In this document: in pieces, positions 1-6,108 of the stretch
Layout: every line of letters starts with the position of its first letter
Position numbering within the stretch: the first letter of the stretch is position 1
Assembly: GCA_021784835.1 (NCBI GenBank)
Contig: JAJYHI010000067.1
Span: 1 to 12,948, forward strand
Origin: a bacterium
GTDB lineage: Bacteria > SZUA-79 > Acidulodesulfobacterales > Acidulodesulfobacteraceae
DNA length: 12,948 nt
Reading direction: 5' to 3'
The notes under the pieces: model-generated
Told to the model about the DNA's origin: nothing
Seen by the model: only the letters and a program-made list of their open reading frames with translations
Database searches by the model: none
Program-made: the position numbers and the translations under genes

Positions 1-138
1 GTGATATGTTATTTTATTTTAAAACATATAAAATTATATCGCGTAAACTGAGGAATAACAAGAGGTTTTAGTGTTTTTACCGTGAATTTTATTTAATATT
101 TTGCGAGTCTATGTCTGGATTAGGGTTGTCTTTTGTTA

Positions 139-167
139 TTGACATTAGGTCTAATTTTATTTATACT
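139..167 (+). promoter_or_regulatory. Sigma-70-type promoter of tRNA-Asn
   Basis: A perfect -35 box TTGACA (139-144), a 17-bp spacer and a -10 box TATACT (162-167). Predicted transcription start is near 174, about 12 nt before the mature 5' end of the tRNA at 186. The match to the sigma-70 consensus is seen directly; assignment to the tRNA follows from position. Confidence 0.75.
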
Positions 168-185
168 ATCTGACAATCTTTATAT

Positions 186-261
186 TCCCCGATAGCTCAG
201 CCGGCAGAGCAAGTGACTGTTAATCACTGGGTCGATGGTTCGAATCCGTCTCGGGGAGCCA
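186..261 (+). tRNA. tRNA-Asn (anticodon GUU), CCA encoded
   Basis: A complete cloverleaf can be folded by eye. The acceptor stem TCCCCGA pairs with TCGGGGA, and the D stem is GCTC/GAGC. The anticodon stem AGTGA/TCACT encloses the loop CTGTTAA with anticodon GTT at 219-221. The T arm is GATGG-TTCGAAT-CCGTC with one G-T pair. The discriminator is G258 and CCA is genomically encoded at 259-261. GUU reads Asn codons AAC/AAU. No second tRNA is adjacent, so it is probably a single-gene transcript from the promoter at 139-167. Confidence 0.95.
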
Positions 262-276
262 TTCAAATAAAGGGTT

Positions 277-402
277 TCAGGATTTCGGCAAAATATCATC
301 TTCGTCTGCTGCGATAAAATTATGATAATTTTGTTCTTTAACAACAACTTTAACGGCATCTACAATATGCTCTCCTGCTAAATGAGCGCCGCATAAAGTC
401 AT
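277..402 (-). CDS. Possible small protein or gene remnant, unknown
   Basis: A 41-codon reverse ORF starting at ATG 402 and ending at TGA 277-279, between the tRNA and the cytochrome gene. The product begins MTLCGAHLAGEHIVDAVKVV and has an acidic tail (ADEDDILPKS); the residue mix looks like real protein rather than noise. The frame stays open about 8 codons upstream of the ATG, so it could be the 3' end of a decayed longer gene. AAGG abuts the ATG too closely to be a good ribosome-binding site. I recognise no family. Real gene, relic and chance ORF all remain possible. Confidence 0.25.
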   Translation of the reverse strand: MTLCGAHLAGEHIVDAVKVVVKEQNYHNFIAADEDDILPKS

Positions 403-431
403 CCTTATGTAACAATATATAACGGCTTAGA

Positions 432-890
432 ATGATGAAAAAGAAAATTATTATTTTGAATCGCTCTTTAACGTTCTTTGCGACATTTACAGCTATGGTT
501 TTCATGGCTTTAACGCTTGCCGGATATTCTTTTGACACAGCCGCCGTATGTTCCGGGGATACATGGACGTCCGCTTCAAATTCCTTTATGATTAAAAAGG
601 GCAAAGGGCTTTTCTTTTCCAAAAATATTGGAACGAACGGCATGTCCTGCGCAACGTGCCATGTTTACAAAGCGGGTACTTACGTTTATATTCACGGCAG
701 GACAGTAATGATTAAAAGGCTCGATAATGATAATATAGATAAAAATTTTCCGGCGTTTGATAAAAGAATGCGCAGCCGCATTTCCTTGCAGAAAAAAATT
801 AATAATTGCGATAAATTCGCCTTAAAAGGCAAAGGTTTGAGCAAAGGCGAGATAGCTTCTATAATAGCATATTTAAAATCCCTCAAATAA
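432..890 (+). CDS. Secreted monoheme c-type cytochrome
   Basis: A 152-aa protein. It starts with a basic stretch (MMKKK) and a hydrophobic segment at about residues 12-31, a Sec signal peptide or anchor. One heme-binding motif C73-A-T-C-H77 sits in the class I context GKGLFFSKNIGTNGMSCATCH, so heme c would be attached in the periplasm with His77 as proximal ligand. The C-terminal part (around SLQKKINNC, then GEIASIIAYLKSL) resembles the last helices of SoxX/TsdA-type sulfur-oxidation cytochromes, including an extra Cys126. That similarity is from memory and not enough to name a substrate. Met113 is a candidate distal ligand. Two ATG codons in a row (432, 435) can serve as start, and no strong Shine-Dalgarno is seen. 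It stands alone on its strand and is probably a small electron carrier. Confidence 0.8.
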   Translation: MMKKKIIILNRSLTFFATFTAMVFMALTLAGYSFDTAAVCSGDTWTSASNSFMIKKGKGLFFSKNIGTNGMSCATCHVYKAGTYVYIHGRTVMIKRLDNDNIDKNFPAFDKRMRSRISLQKKINNCDKFALKGKGLSKGEIASIIAYLKSLK

Positions 891-1225
891 TTAAAAACGT
901 AAGCGTAAAACTTCAGCCATTTTCCAAAATTCACAATTTATATTTTATAGAAATATAAGATTTAAAGCTTCTTTGAATGCGGAATTGCTTTTATGCTTCT
1001 GCCGCAAGTTAAACTTGCCTTATAATGGCCATCTTTTTTGCGATGCCCGTAAAAGACTATGCGATGGAATAGCTAGATATTCTTCATAGTCCTCCGCGGT
1101 ATGTCCCCGTCTTGCCGACCGCGTTCTCTTAAAACTATCACTTCAAAACTTGACTTTTAATAAATTAACGATATAAATATATAATATATTATAGTTTCAG
1201 CGATAGAAACGGAGAACAAAAATAA
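891..1225. other. Non-coding region upstream of rubrerythrin
   Basis: About 335 bp with no convincing gene. It holds a perfect 7-bp-arm palindrome (GCAAGTT-A-AACTTGC, 1004-1018) and, near its right end, the promoter candidate at 1150-1177. A small hairpin (GTTTC...GAAAC) lies around 1194-1210. No U-tract terminator for the cytochrome gene is visible. Confidence 0.4.
1150..1177 (+). promoter_or_regulatory. Candidate promoter for the rubrerythrin operon
   Basis: TTGACT (1150-1155), a 16-bp spacer and TATAAA (1172-1177). It is the best sigma-70-like pair upstream of the rubrerythrin gene. Without the 197-bp insertion and one 6-bp target copy, the leader would be roughly 65 nt; with the insertion it becomes roughly 270 nt. 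The box match is seen; its use is inferred. Confidence 0.4.
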
Positions 1226-1231
1226 TAATGT

Positions 1232-1428
1232 CTTTAACTTACCGTTAGTAACCATAAAAATTAATTTTACAAGTTATAAATACTGGATTCACTGCAAAGC
1301 ACAAATAAAGTATTTTGGATTAAAGCCTCCGCCTAGCGCGTAGCAATCCGGCGAAAGCGGGTAAGTTTTAAAGCCGCAGGTATTCATACGACTCATCCAG
1401 ATAAAAAATTTCTAACGGTAAGTTAAGG
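1232..1428. mobile_element. MITE-like element 1 (197 bp, TIR plus 6-bp TSD)
   Basis: Ends are a 17-bp terminal inverted repeat: CTTTAACTTACCGTTAG at 1232-1248 and CTAACGGTAAGTTAAGG at 1412-1428, with 16 of 17 positions complementary and the inner 15 perfect. Both ends are flanked by the direct repeat TAATGT (1226-1231 and 1429-1434), the expected target-site duplication. It has no coding capacity, so it is non-autonomous. The last 62 bp (1367-1428) are clearly similar to the last 65 bp of element 2 at 5284-5348. The right target copy ends 2 nt before the AAGGAG ribosome-binding site of rubrerythrin. The TIRs do not match those of the insertion sequence at 11370-12821, so another transposase must have moved it. 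Confidence 0.8.
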
Positions 1429-1452
1429 TAATGTTTAAGGAGAGATTAAAAA

Positions 1453-1965
1453 ATGAGAAAAATGACGGAAGAAGATTTAAGGGTTGCTTTCGCAGGCGAA
1501 AGCCAGGCTCATGTCAAGTATATGATATTCTCTGAAGAAGCCGGAAAGGAAGGAAAACCCAAATTAGCCAACGTATTCAAAGCGATAGCAATGGCCGAAT
1601 TAATTCATGCAAAAAACCATTTAAGAGCGCTCGGAGACATCAAAAAGTCTGATGATAATATTCTTGCCGCATATGGCGGCGAAGATTACGAGATAGAAGA
1701 AATGTATCCTGTATTTAATTCGGTAGCTAAATTTCAAAACGAAAAAGAAGCCGAGCGTTCGACCCATTACGCATTAGAGGCAGAAAAAATACACAGGGAA
1801 ATTTATAAAAAAGCAAAAGGGCTTATAGATTCCGGCAGTGATTTTGACGGAGAAACGCTATATGTCTGCCCTATTTGCGGGCATACCCATGTGGGGTCGG
1901 AAGCTCCGGACAAATGTCCCGTATGCGGTTGCGCAAAAAATAAATATATCAAGTTTAGTGCGTAA
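1453..1965 (+). CDS. Rubrerythrin
   Basis: A 170-aa diiron peroxidase of the rubrerythrin family, which reduces H2O2 in the cytoplasm of anaerobes and microaerophiles using electrons from rubredoxin or NAD(P)H systems. The N-terminal four-helix ferritin-like domain (about 1-130) shows the iron ligand pattern: E16 in ESQAH, E49-L-I-H52, a glutamate-rich helix around 97-101, and E111-K-I-H114. The C-terminal rubredoxin-like Fe(Cys)4 domain has C139-P-I-C142-G and C155-P-V-C158-G. Length and domain order fit a compact rubrerythrin. The start is ATG 1453, preceded by AAGGAGAG (1437-1444). A MITE sits directly upstream of that ribosome-binding site and may alter its leader and expression. A radical SAM gene follows after 33 bp, probably co-transcribed. 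Confidence 0.95.
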   Translation: MRKMTEEDLRVAFAGESQAHVKYMIFSEEAGKEGKPKLANVFKAIAMAELIHAKNHLRALGDIKKSDDNILAAYGGEDYEIEEMYPVFNSVAKFQNEKEAERSTHYALEAEKIHREIYKKAKGLIDSGSDFDGETLYVCPICGHTHVGSEAPDKCPVCGCAKNKYIKFSA

Positions 1966-1998
1966 ATATGTCAAAATAATCGATAGGAGGCATATATT

Positions 1999-3414
1999 AT
2001 GAATGGGACATCATCATTTAAATCGGTTGAAAATAAATTTAAAGTCTCGGTAGTAAAAAATACTCTATACTTGGCAAGCACTTATATAATTCCAAAACTT
2101 TCCGACGAAATAATAATAAAAATTTCCGATAAATTAAATAACTTTGAGGCACCGGCCGGTAAATTATTTTTTGACCGTCTATTTATAAATTTAAAGAGAA
2201 AAATGCCGTTTCTCTCTAAAAATGTTAAAAAAGGCATATTAAACAATTTTATTTCTAACTATTTGCTCTTAAGCGGAGAAAAGAGAAAAGAATTTATCGA
2301 CAATAACGGTTTTTATCCTCCCTTTTTTTATGTTATAAGCCCTACGATGCGCTGCAACCTGAAATGTTACGGGTGTTATTCGGCGAATTATACAAAAAAA
2401 GATATGCTTTCATATGAAAAAATTAATAATATTATAGACGAGGGCAAGAAATTTGGAATATATTTTTATACCATATCCGGCGGAGAACCGTTTGTTAGAA
2501 AGGATATCCTTGACATATTCAAAAGAAACGGCGACTGTTATTTCCAAGTTTACACAAACGGTTCGTTAATAGACGGAAAAATGGCGGAGAAACTTTCCGA
2601 ACTCGGAAACGTCTTTCCATGCATAAGCGTAGAAGGCTTTGAGGAAGAAACCGATGCAAGAAGAGGAAAGGGGCAATTTAACAAAGTGACTTCGGCGATG
2701 AAAAACCTTAAGGGCAACGGAATACTTTTCGGGTTTTCGGCGACGGCTACGAGGTCCAATAATGATGTCATAATAAGCGACGAATTTATTGATTTTTACA
2801 TTAATCAAGGATGTTTCTTAGGTTGGTATTTCAATTATATACCGATAGGACGCGAGCCCGATGTCAATCTTATGCCGACGCCGGAACAACGGAATCGCAG
2901 AAGAAAACGGGTGGCAGAAATTAGGGAAACCAAACCAATAGTAGTTGCCGATTTCTGGAATGACGGCGTTCTTTCGCATGGATGTCTTTCGGGCGGCAGG
3001 GTTTATCTTCACATAAATTCTAACGGTGACGTAGAACCATGCGTATTTGCCCAATTTTCAGCAGATAATATATTCGATAAATCTGTGGAAGACATACTTA
3101 ATTCGACCTATTTCAAATTAATAAGAAAAGAGCAGGCCGGCATTAAGAACAGGCTTCGTCCCTGCATGATTATAGACCACCCGAATATGCTCAGAAAGGT
3201 TGTCGCCAAGGGTGAGGCAAAGGCTACTCAGGAAGGGGGTGAATTCATAATAACCGAGCTTAAGGATGGAATGGATGCATATGCTCAAAAATATGGGGAA
3301 ATTGCCGACCCTATTTGGGAGGAAGAGTTTGGCCGCGGAAAGTTTTTTTACACATTAGACGGGAAAAAGTATGAATTAAATGAAGAAGACTACTACTCAA
3401 GAAGAAATCATTGA
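1999..3414 (+). CDS. Radical SAM protein with SPASM/Twitch-like C-terminus
   Basis: A 471-aa cytosolic enzyme. After an unassigned N-terminal region of about 110 residues, the radical SAM motif C119-x3-C123-x2-C126 (CNLKCYGC) binds the [4Fe-4S] cluster that cleaves S-adenosylmethionine. SGGEP at 160-164 is the SAM-binding GGE motif. A C-terminal segment holds C329 (HGCLSGG), C348 (EPCVF) and C389 (RPCMI), the layout of a reduced SPASM or Twitch domain carrying an auxiliary cluster. The sentence-like order GGRVYLHIN, NGDVEPC, DNI is typical of COG0535-type radical SAM proteins; such enzymes often modify peptides, but I see no precursor peptide nearby. The ribosome-binding site AGGAGG lies 8-9 nt upstream of the ATG. 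It follows rubrerythrin by 33 bp, a likely operon. Family is sure; substrate is unknown. Confidence 0.85.
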   Translation: MNGTSSFKSVENKFKVSVVKNTLYLASTYIIPKLSDEIIIKISDKLNNFEAPAGKLFFDRLFINLKRKMPFLSKNVKKGILNNFISNYLLLSGEKRKEFIDNNGFYPPFFYVISPTMRCNLKCYGCYSANYTKKDMLSYEKINNIIDEGKKFGIYFYTISGGEPFVRKDILDIFKRNGDCYFQVYTNGSLIDGKMAEKLSELGNVFPCISVEGFEEETDARRGKGQFNKVTSAMKNLKGNGILFGFSATATRSNNDVIISDEFIDFYINQGCFLGWYFNYIPIGREPDVNLMPTPEQRNRRRKRVAEIRETKPIVVADFWNDGVLSHGCLSGGRVYLHINSNGDVEPCVFAQFSADNIFDKSVEDILNSTYFKLIRKEQAGIKNRLRPCMIIDHPNMLRKVVAKGEAKATQEGGEFIITELKDGMDAYAQKYGEIADPIWEEEFGRGKFFYTLDGKKYELNEEDYYSRRNH

Positions 3415-3416
3415 AA

Positions 3417-4859
3417 TCATTGAAATTTAGGAAAAATTTTTGTCTTCGGAATAAAAGAATTTATATATGTTTCTGGAATCGAAAGACGCTTTATGGATTT
3501 TTTAAGCTTAAACATATGATTTAACGACATTTTCCCTAATAATATATATTTTATTATTAATAAAATATCAGCCGCATTTAAATTAAGGCTTTTATATGAG
3601 GTTTTGTAAAGATTTGAAAATTCATAAAAAAAATCATCCTTTGATAAAAAAGTTTCTAAAACCGGATGCAATAAATCATAATAGGAATAATTTTTAACGA
3701 TTAATTTATCTTTGAGTTCATTATAAAGTTTGGTTCCCGGAAGAGGAGTTAAAATCGAAAATAGGGGAATCCCGATTTTAAGCCTTTTCACGAAATCTAT
3801 TAATTTCTTAAAATCTAATTTTGTGAAATCCGGCGATACCATAAAAGAGGCCGTTACGGAAACGTCATTTTTTTTCGCTATATAATAAGCTTTTTCGTTA
3901 TTTAGGGATGAATTGCTTTTGTTGATGCTGTTAAGCTTATCGTCGTCTACGCTTTCAAATCCTATGAAAATATTCGACAGTCCGAGTTCTTTCCATTGGG
4001 AAATTAGTTCTGGATGCGATACTATCGTATCGCTTCGCGCCTGAATGGTGTAATGTTTATAAATTTTCTCTTTTTTTAAAAGCTCTCCGATTTTTTTTGC
4101 CCTTTTAACGTCGCTAAAAAAATTATCGTCGGTAACAAGCACATAATCTTCTTTAATTTCTTTTAACTCTGAGATAACCCTTTCGGGAGATTTAGACCTG
4201 TAAGTTCCTCCGTAGAAATTCCATACGCTGCAAAAATCGCACTTAAACGGGCAGCCTCTTGCTGTTTCAAGGCATGAAAGGGAAGTCTTAGTGGCGATAT
4301 AATATTTTTTTCTATATTCTTCGGTAAGATGCCTTGCAAAGAAAGGAAGTTCGTTTATATTCTTGAGTAAAACGCGGGGCGGATTTTTTATCTGATGCCC
4401 GTTTTCATTATATATAATGCCCTTTACGAAAGATAGCGGGGTATTGGAAGAAAAAGCGTTGATAAGTTCTCCGACTGTATATTCGCCCTCGCCGATAACT
4501 ATTGCATTTATCTCTTTGACGTTAAAATCTAAAGGGTAAACAGAAACATGATGCCCGCCCACAAAAATATAACGTATGCCGTACTCGTTTCTAATCCTTT
4601 TCGCAAGTTCGATAGTTTTATAAACATCGGTAGTAAAAGAACACGAAAAACCGACAACGCCGGGTTTAAATTCTTTTATTACATCGTCTAAATATTTGTC
4701 GGGGTCATAATTTACGGCTCTTAAATCGGCGATTCTTACCGTATGACCGTCTCTTAAAAGACTTCCGGAAATTGCTTCAAGACCGGTAGGTTCTATTAGC
4801 GATATGTTATTAAGCCCAATTACGCTTCTATTGTTGGGCTGAATAAGCAGTATTTTCAT
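3417..4859 (-). CDS. B12-binding radical SAM enzyme, HpnR-like architecture
   Basis: A 480-aa protein. The N-terminal part (about 1-135) is a Rossmann-like cobalamin-binding domain with VGGHH (100-104) and GEGE (123-126); the DxHxxG base-on motif is absent, as in many family members. The radical SAM motif is C203-x3-C207-x2-C210 in ETARGCPFKCDFCSVW, followed by the core barrel and a C-terminal extension. The context FYGGTYRSKSPE, then LVTDDNF, GFESVDDDKL and TPLPGTKLY matches the general plan of hopanoid C-3 methylase HpnR and BchE-like enzymes. Methylation of an unactivated carbon, possibly on a lipid, is therefore plausible, but no other hopanoid gene is in the window. It is a single gene, tail to tail with the upstream radical SAM gene; the start ATG 4859 has no clear Shine-Dalgarno. 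Confidence 0.8.
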   Translation of the reverse strand: MKILLIQPNNRSVIGLNNISLIEPTGLEAISGSLLRDGHTVRIADLRAVNYDPDKYLDDVIKEFKPGVVGFSCSFTTDVYKTIELAKRIRNEYGIRYIFVGGHHVSVYPLDFNVKEINAIVIGEGEYTVGELINAFSSNTPLSFVKGIIYNENGHQIKNPPRVLLKNINELPFFARHLTEEYRKKYYIATKTSLSCLETARGCPFKCDFCSVWNFYGGTYRSKSPERVISELKEIKEDYVLVTDDNFFSDVKRAKKIGELLKKEKIYKHYTIQARSDTIVSHPELISQWKELGLSNIFIGFESVDDDKLNSINKSNSSLNNEKAYYIAKKNDVSVTASFMVSPDFTKLDFKKLIDFVKRLKIGIPLFSILTPLPGTKLYNELKDKLIVKNYSYYDLLHPVLETFLSKDDFFYEFSNLYKTSYKSLNLNAADILLIIKYILLGKMSLNHMFKLKKSIKRLSIPETYINSFIPKTKIFPKFQ

Positions 4860-4941
4860 TTTTCAAAGTTTTTTATTATTTTATCTATTTTTATTATATA
4901 TAAATATAATATACCACATATATTAATTTTGTGTACTTAAT

Positions 4942-4968
4942 CAATATGCGCATATTGCGATTGCGCAA
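4942..4968. promoter_or_regulatory. Paired palindromes, possible operator
   Basis: A perfect 16-bp palindrome CAATATGCGCATATTG (4942-4957) followed at once by TTGCGCAA (4961-4968), which shares the TGCGCA core. They lie about 85-110 bp upstream of the reverse radical SAM gene start at 4859. Twofold symmetry suits a dimeric regulator, but no regulator gene is present, so the role is inferred. Confidence 0.25.
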
Positions 4969-5036
4969 CCAAAAGATTGGAAGTATCATCGCCGGCGTTT
5001 ATAATATGTCTAAACGGTTTTATAGAAATCTATACC

Positions 5037-5348
5037 TCCCTAATCCTTCGTTAGAAAATATTCAGATGTTTCTTTTATGCGTAAATACCGCATAAACGGC
5101 ATATTTTTCCGATGAAAACGGCATGCTTTTTCAATACATACGGAAAAATATATGTTTATATCCGCTTTCGCGGGTATCGGCGTCCGCGTCTATCGAAGCA
5201 TGTCTTTGGTACGGACGCCAATGGAAGCCCGCCGGGTGAAAAGTTAAATTCCCGTATTGTCATTTCCGCTTAATCAGGTACGGTTTAAAGCCGCATATAT
5301 TAAAACGGCTCATCCGGGAAATAAAAATTCTAATGCAGGAGATTAGGG
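5037..5348. mobile_element. MITE-like element 2 (312 bp, TIR plus 6-bp TSD)
   Basis: Flanked by the perfect direct repeat TATACC (5031-5036 and 5349-5354). Terminal inverted repeats are imperfect: CCCTAATCCTTCGTTAG at 5038-5054 against CTAATGCAGGAGATTAGGG at 5330-5348. The right 65 bp (5284-5348) resemble the right end of element 1, sharing TTTAAAGCCGCA, the CTCATCC block and the TTCTAA stretch. Inside are hairpins ATGCG/CGCAT (5077-5093), CATATTTTTCCG with a near-complement at 5141-5154, and GGCGTCCG/CGGACGCC (5179-5219). There is no ORF, so it is non-autonomous. Confidence 0.7.
5228..5252 (+). repeat. 25-bp direct repeat, copy 1
   Basis: A 25-bp stretch beginning CCCGCCGGGTGAAAA inside MITE 2 recurs at 5452-5476 with one difference (G/T at position 16). 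The CCCGCCGGG core can form a small hairpin. Probably part of a short interspersed repeat that is not specific to the MITE. Confidence 0.5.
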
Positions 5349-5451
5349 TATACCAGAAATTGCCGGTAGAAATCTATAAAACCGCTTCAATATATTATAA
5401 GCGCCGAATGTTCTTCGCCGTGCCTAGTTTCCTGATTAAGCAGGGATGGCA

Positions 5452-5476
5452 CCCGCCGGGTGAAAATTTAAATTCC
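5452..5476 (+). repeat. 25-bp direct repeat, copy 2
   Basis: Matches 5228-5252 at 24 of 25 positions and lies outside MITE 2. Here the flanks extend the hairpin to CACCC-GCC-GGGTG (5450-5462). No T-tract follows, so a terminator role is not supported. Confidence 0.5.
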
Positions 5477-5514
5477 GCGTTAGCCGTCCCCGCATAGGCG
5501 AAAATCAAGAAAAG

Positions 5515-5549
5515 AATTTTCTATCGGCAATTTCCGGGGTATAGATTTA
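5515..5549 (-). repeat. Unbroken relative of the MITE 2 target site
   Basis: Read on the reverse strand, this segment contains AAATCTATACC followed by GAAATTGCCGATAGAAA after a 3-base difference. The same two blocks are separated in this window by MITE 2: AAATCTATACC ends at 5036 and GAAATTGCCGGTAGAAA is at 5356-5372. It therefore resembles the target before insertion, and a partial third motif (ATCGGCAATTTT) follows at 5551-5562. Confidence 0.55.
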
Positions 5550-5571
5550 TATCGGCAATTTTGGATTATAA

Positions 5572-5580
5572 TGGTATAAT
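5572..5580 (+). promoter_or_regulatory. Extended -10 promoter of the carbonic anhydrase gene
   Basis: TGGTATAAT contains a perfect TATAAT (5575-5580) preceded by the extended TGn motif. No good -35 box is present, which extended -10 promoters tolerate. A start near 5587 gives a leader of about 40 nt. Confidence 0.45.
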
Positions 5581-5625
5581 ATTATAAAAAATTTAAAAAT
5601 AACAAAGGCGGGAAGGCGGCTAAAT

Positions 5626-6108
5626 TTGAATAAACATAATTTATTTGAAGGAGTTATCGATTTCAATAACAACGAATATGCAAAATATAGCAAACTTTTT
5701 AAAAAAATAGCGGAGGACCAGAATCCGCACTCGCTTTTTATCGGATGTTCCGATTCTAGGGTCGTTCCTAGCCTTATAACGAAAACATTGCCCGGCGAGC
5801 TTTTCGTCGTGCGGAATATTGCTAATTTAGTGCCGCCTTACAGAAACGTCAATGAGTTTTTATCTACGACTTCCGCAATAGAATACGCGGTAAATATTCT
5901 CTGCGTAAAAAATATCGTCGTATGCGGGCATTCAAACTGCGGCGGATGCCGGGCTTTATATATGTCGGACGACGATTTAAAAGATATTCCCCATACGAAA
6001 AAATGGCTGGAATTGGCTGAAGGAGCAAAAAAAAATCGTATCTTATTCAACTTTGGCAGCAGGCGGGGAAAAAGGTTTTACAAGCAAGGAAAGAGAATTA
6101 TTAACTGA
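5626..6108 (+). CDS. Beta-carbonic anhydrase, N-terminal catalytic part (frameshifted gene)
   Basis: Reversible hydration of CO2 to bicarbonate in the cytosol. The 160-aa frame carries every catalytic feature of the beta class: zinc ligands Cys41, His102 and Cys105, and the Asp43-Arg45 dyad (GCSDSRVVP, then CGHSNCGGC). Family-typical LFVVRNIANLVPPY is at 59-72. Homology stops near residue 136; the remaining residues (about NRILFNFGSRRGKRFY) are an out-of-frame tail. The true C-terminus continues in the next frame (6053-6325) across the A9 run at 6027-6035, where removing one A restores a protein of about 232 aa, the usual length. The start is TTG 5626, which fits the family N-terminus (LFEGVIDF) and follows a purine-rich GGGAAGG. 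It is either a pseudogene, a sequencing error or a slippage-dependent gene. Confidence 0.8.
   Translation: MNKHNLFEGVIDFNNNEYAKYSKLFKKIAEDQNPHSLFIGCSDSRVVPSLITKTLPGELFVVRNIANLVPPYRNVNEFLSTTSAIEYAVNILCVKNIVVCGHSNCGGCRALYMSDDDLKDIPHTKKWLELAEGAKKNRILFNFGSRRGKRFYKQGKRIIN

Larger units (their letters stand above)
4993..5406. repeat. Hairpin repeat split by MITE 2
   Basis: Two 34-bp inverted arms, 4993-5026 and 5373-5406, match at 29 of 34 positions when one is reverse-complemented; the shared core is TCTATAAAACCG. If 5037-5348 and one TATACC copy are removed, the arms close into a single hairpin repeat of about 96 bp with a loop of about 28 nt. Part of that repeat occurs again, reversed and unbroken, at 5515-5549. 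It is non-coding. Confidence 0.6.

Noticed and set aside
350..643. Reverse ORF of 97 codons over the cytochrome start
   Set aside because: Antisense to the signal peptide region of a clear cytochrome; its product has no coherent domain and ends in a low-quality RRSFSRRAYCRCR tail.
4861..5625. CRISPR array in the repeat-rich gap
   Set aside because: Repeats are few, mostly inverted, of unequal length and spacing; no regular repeat-spacer pattern and no cas gene.
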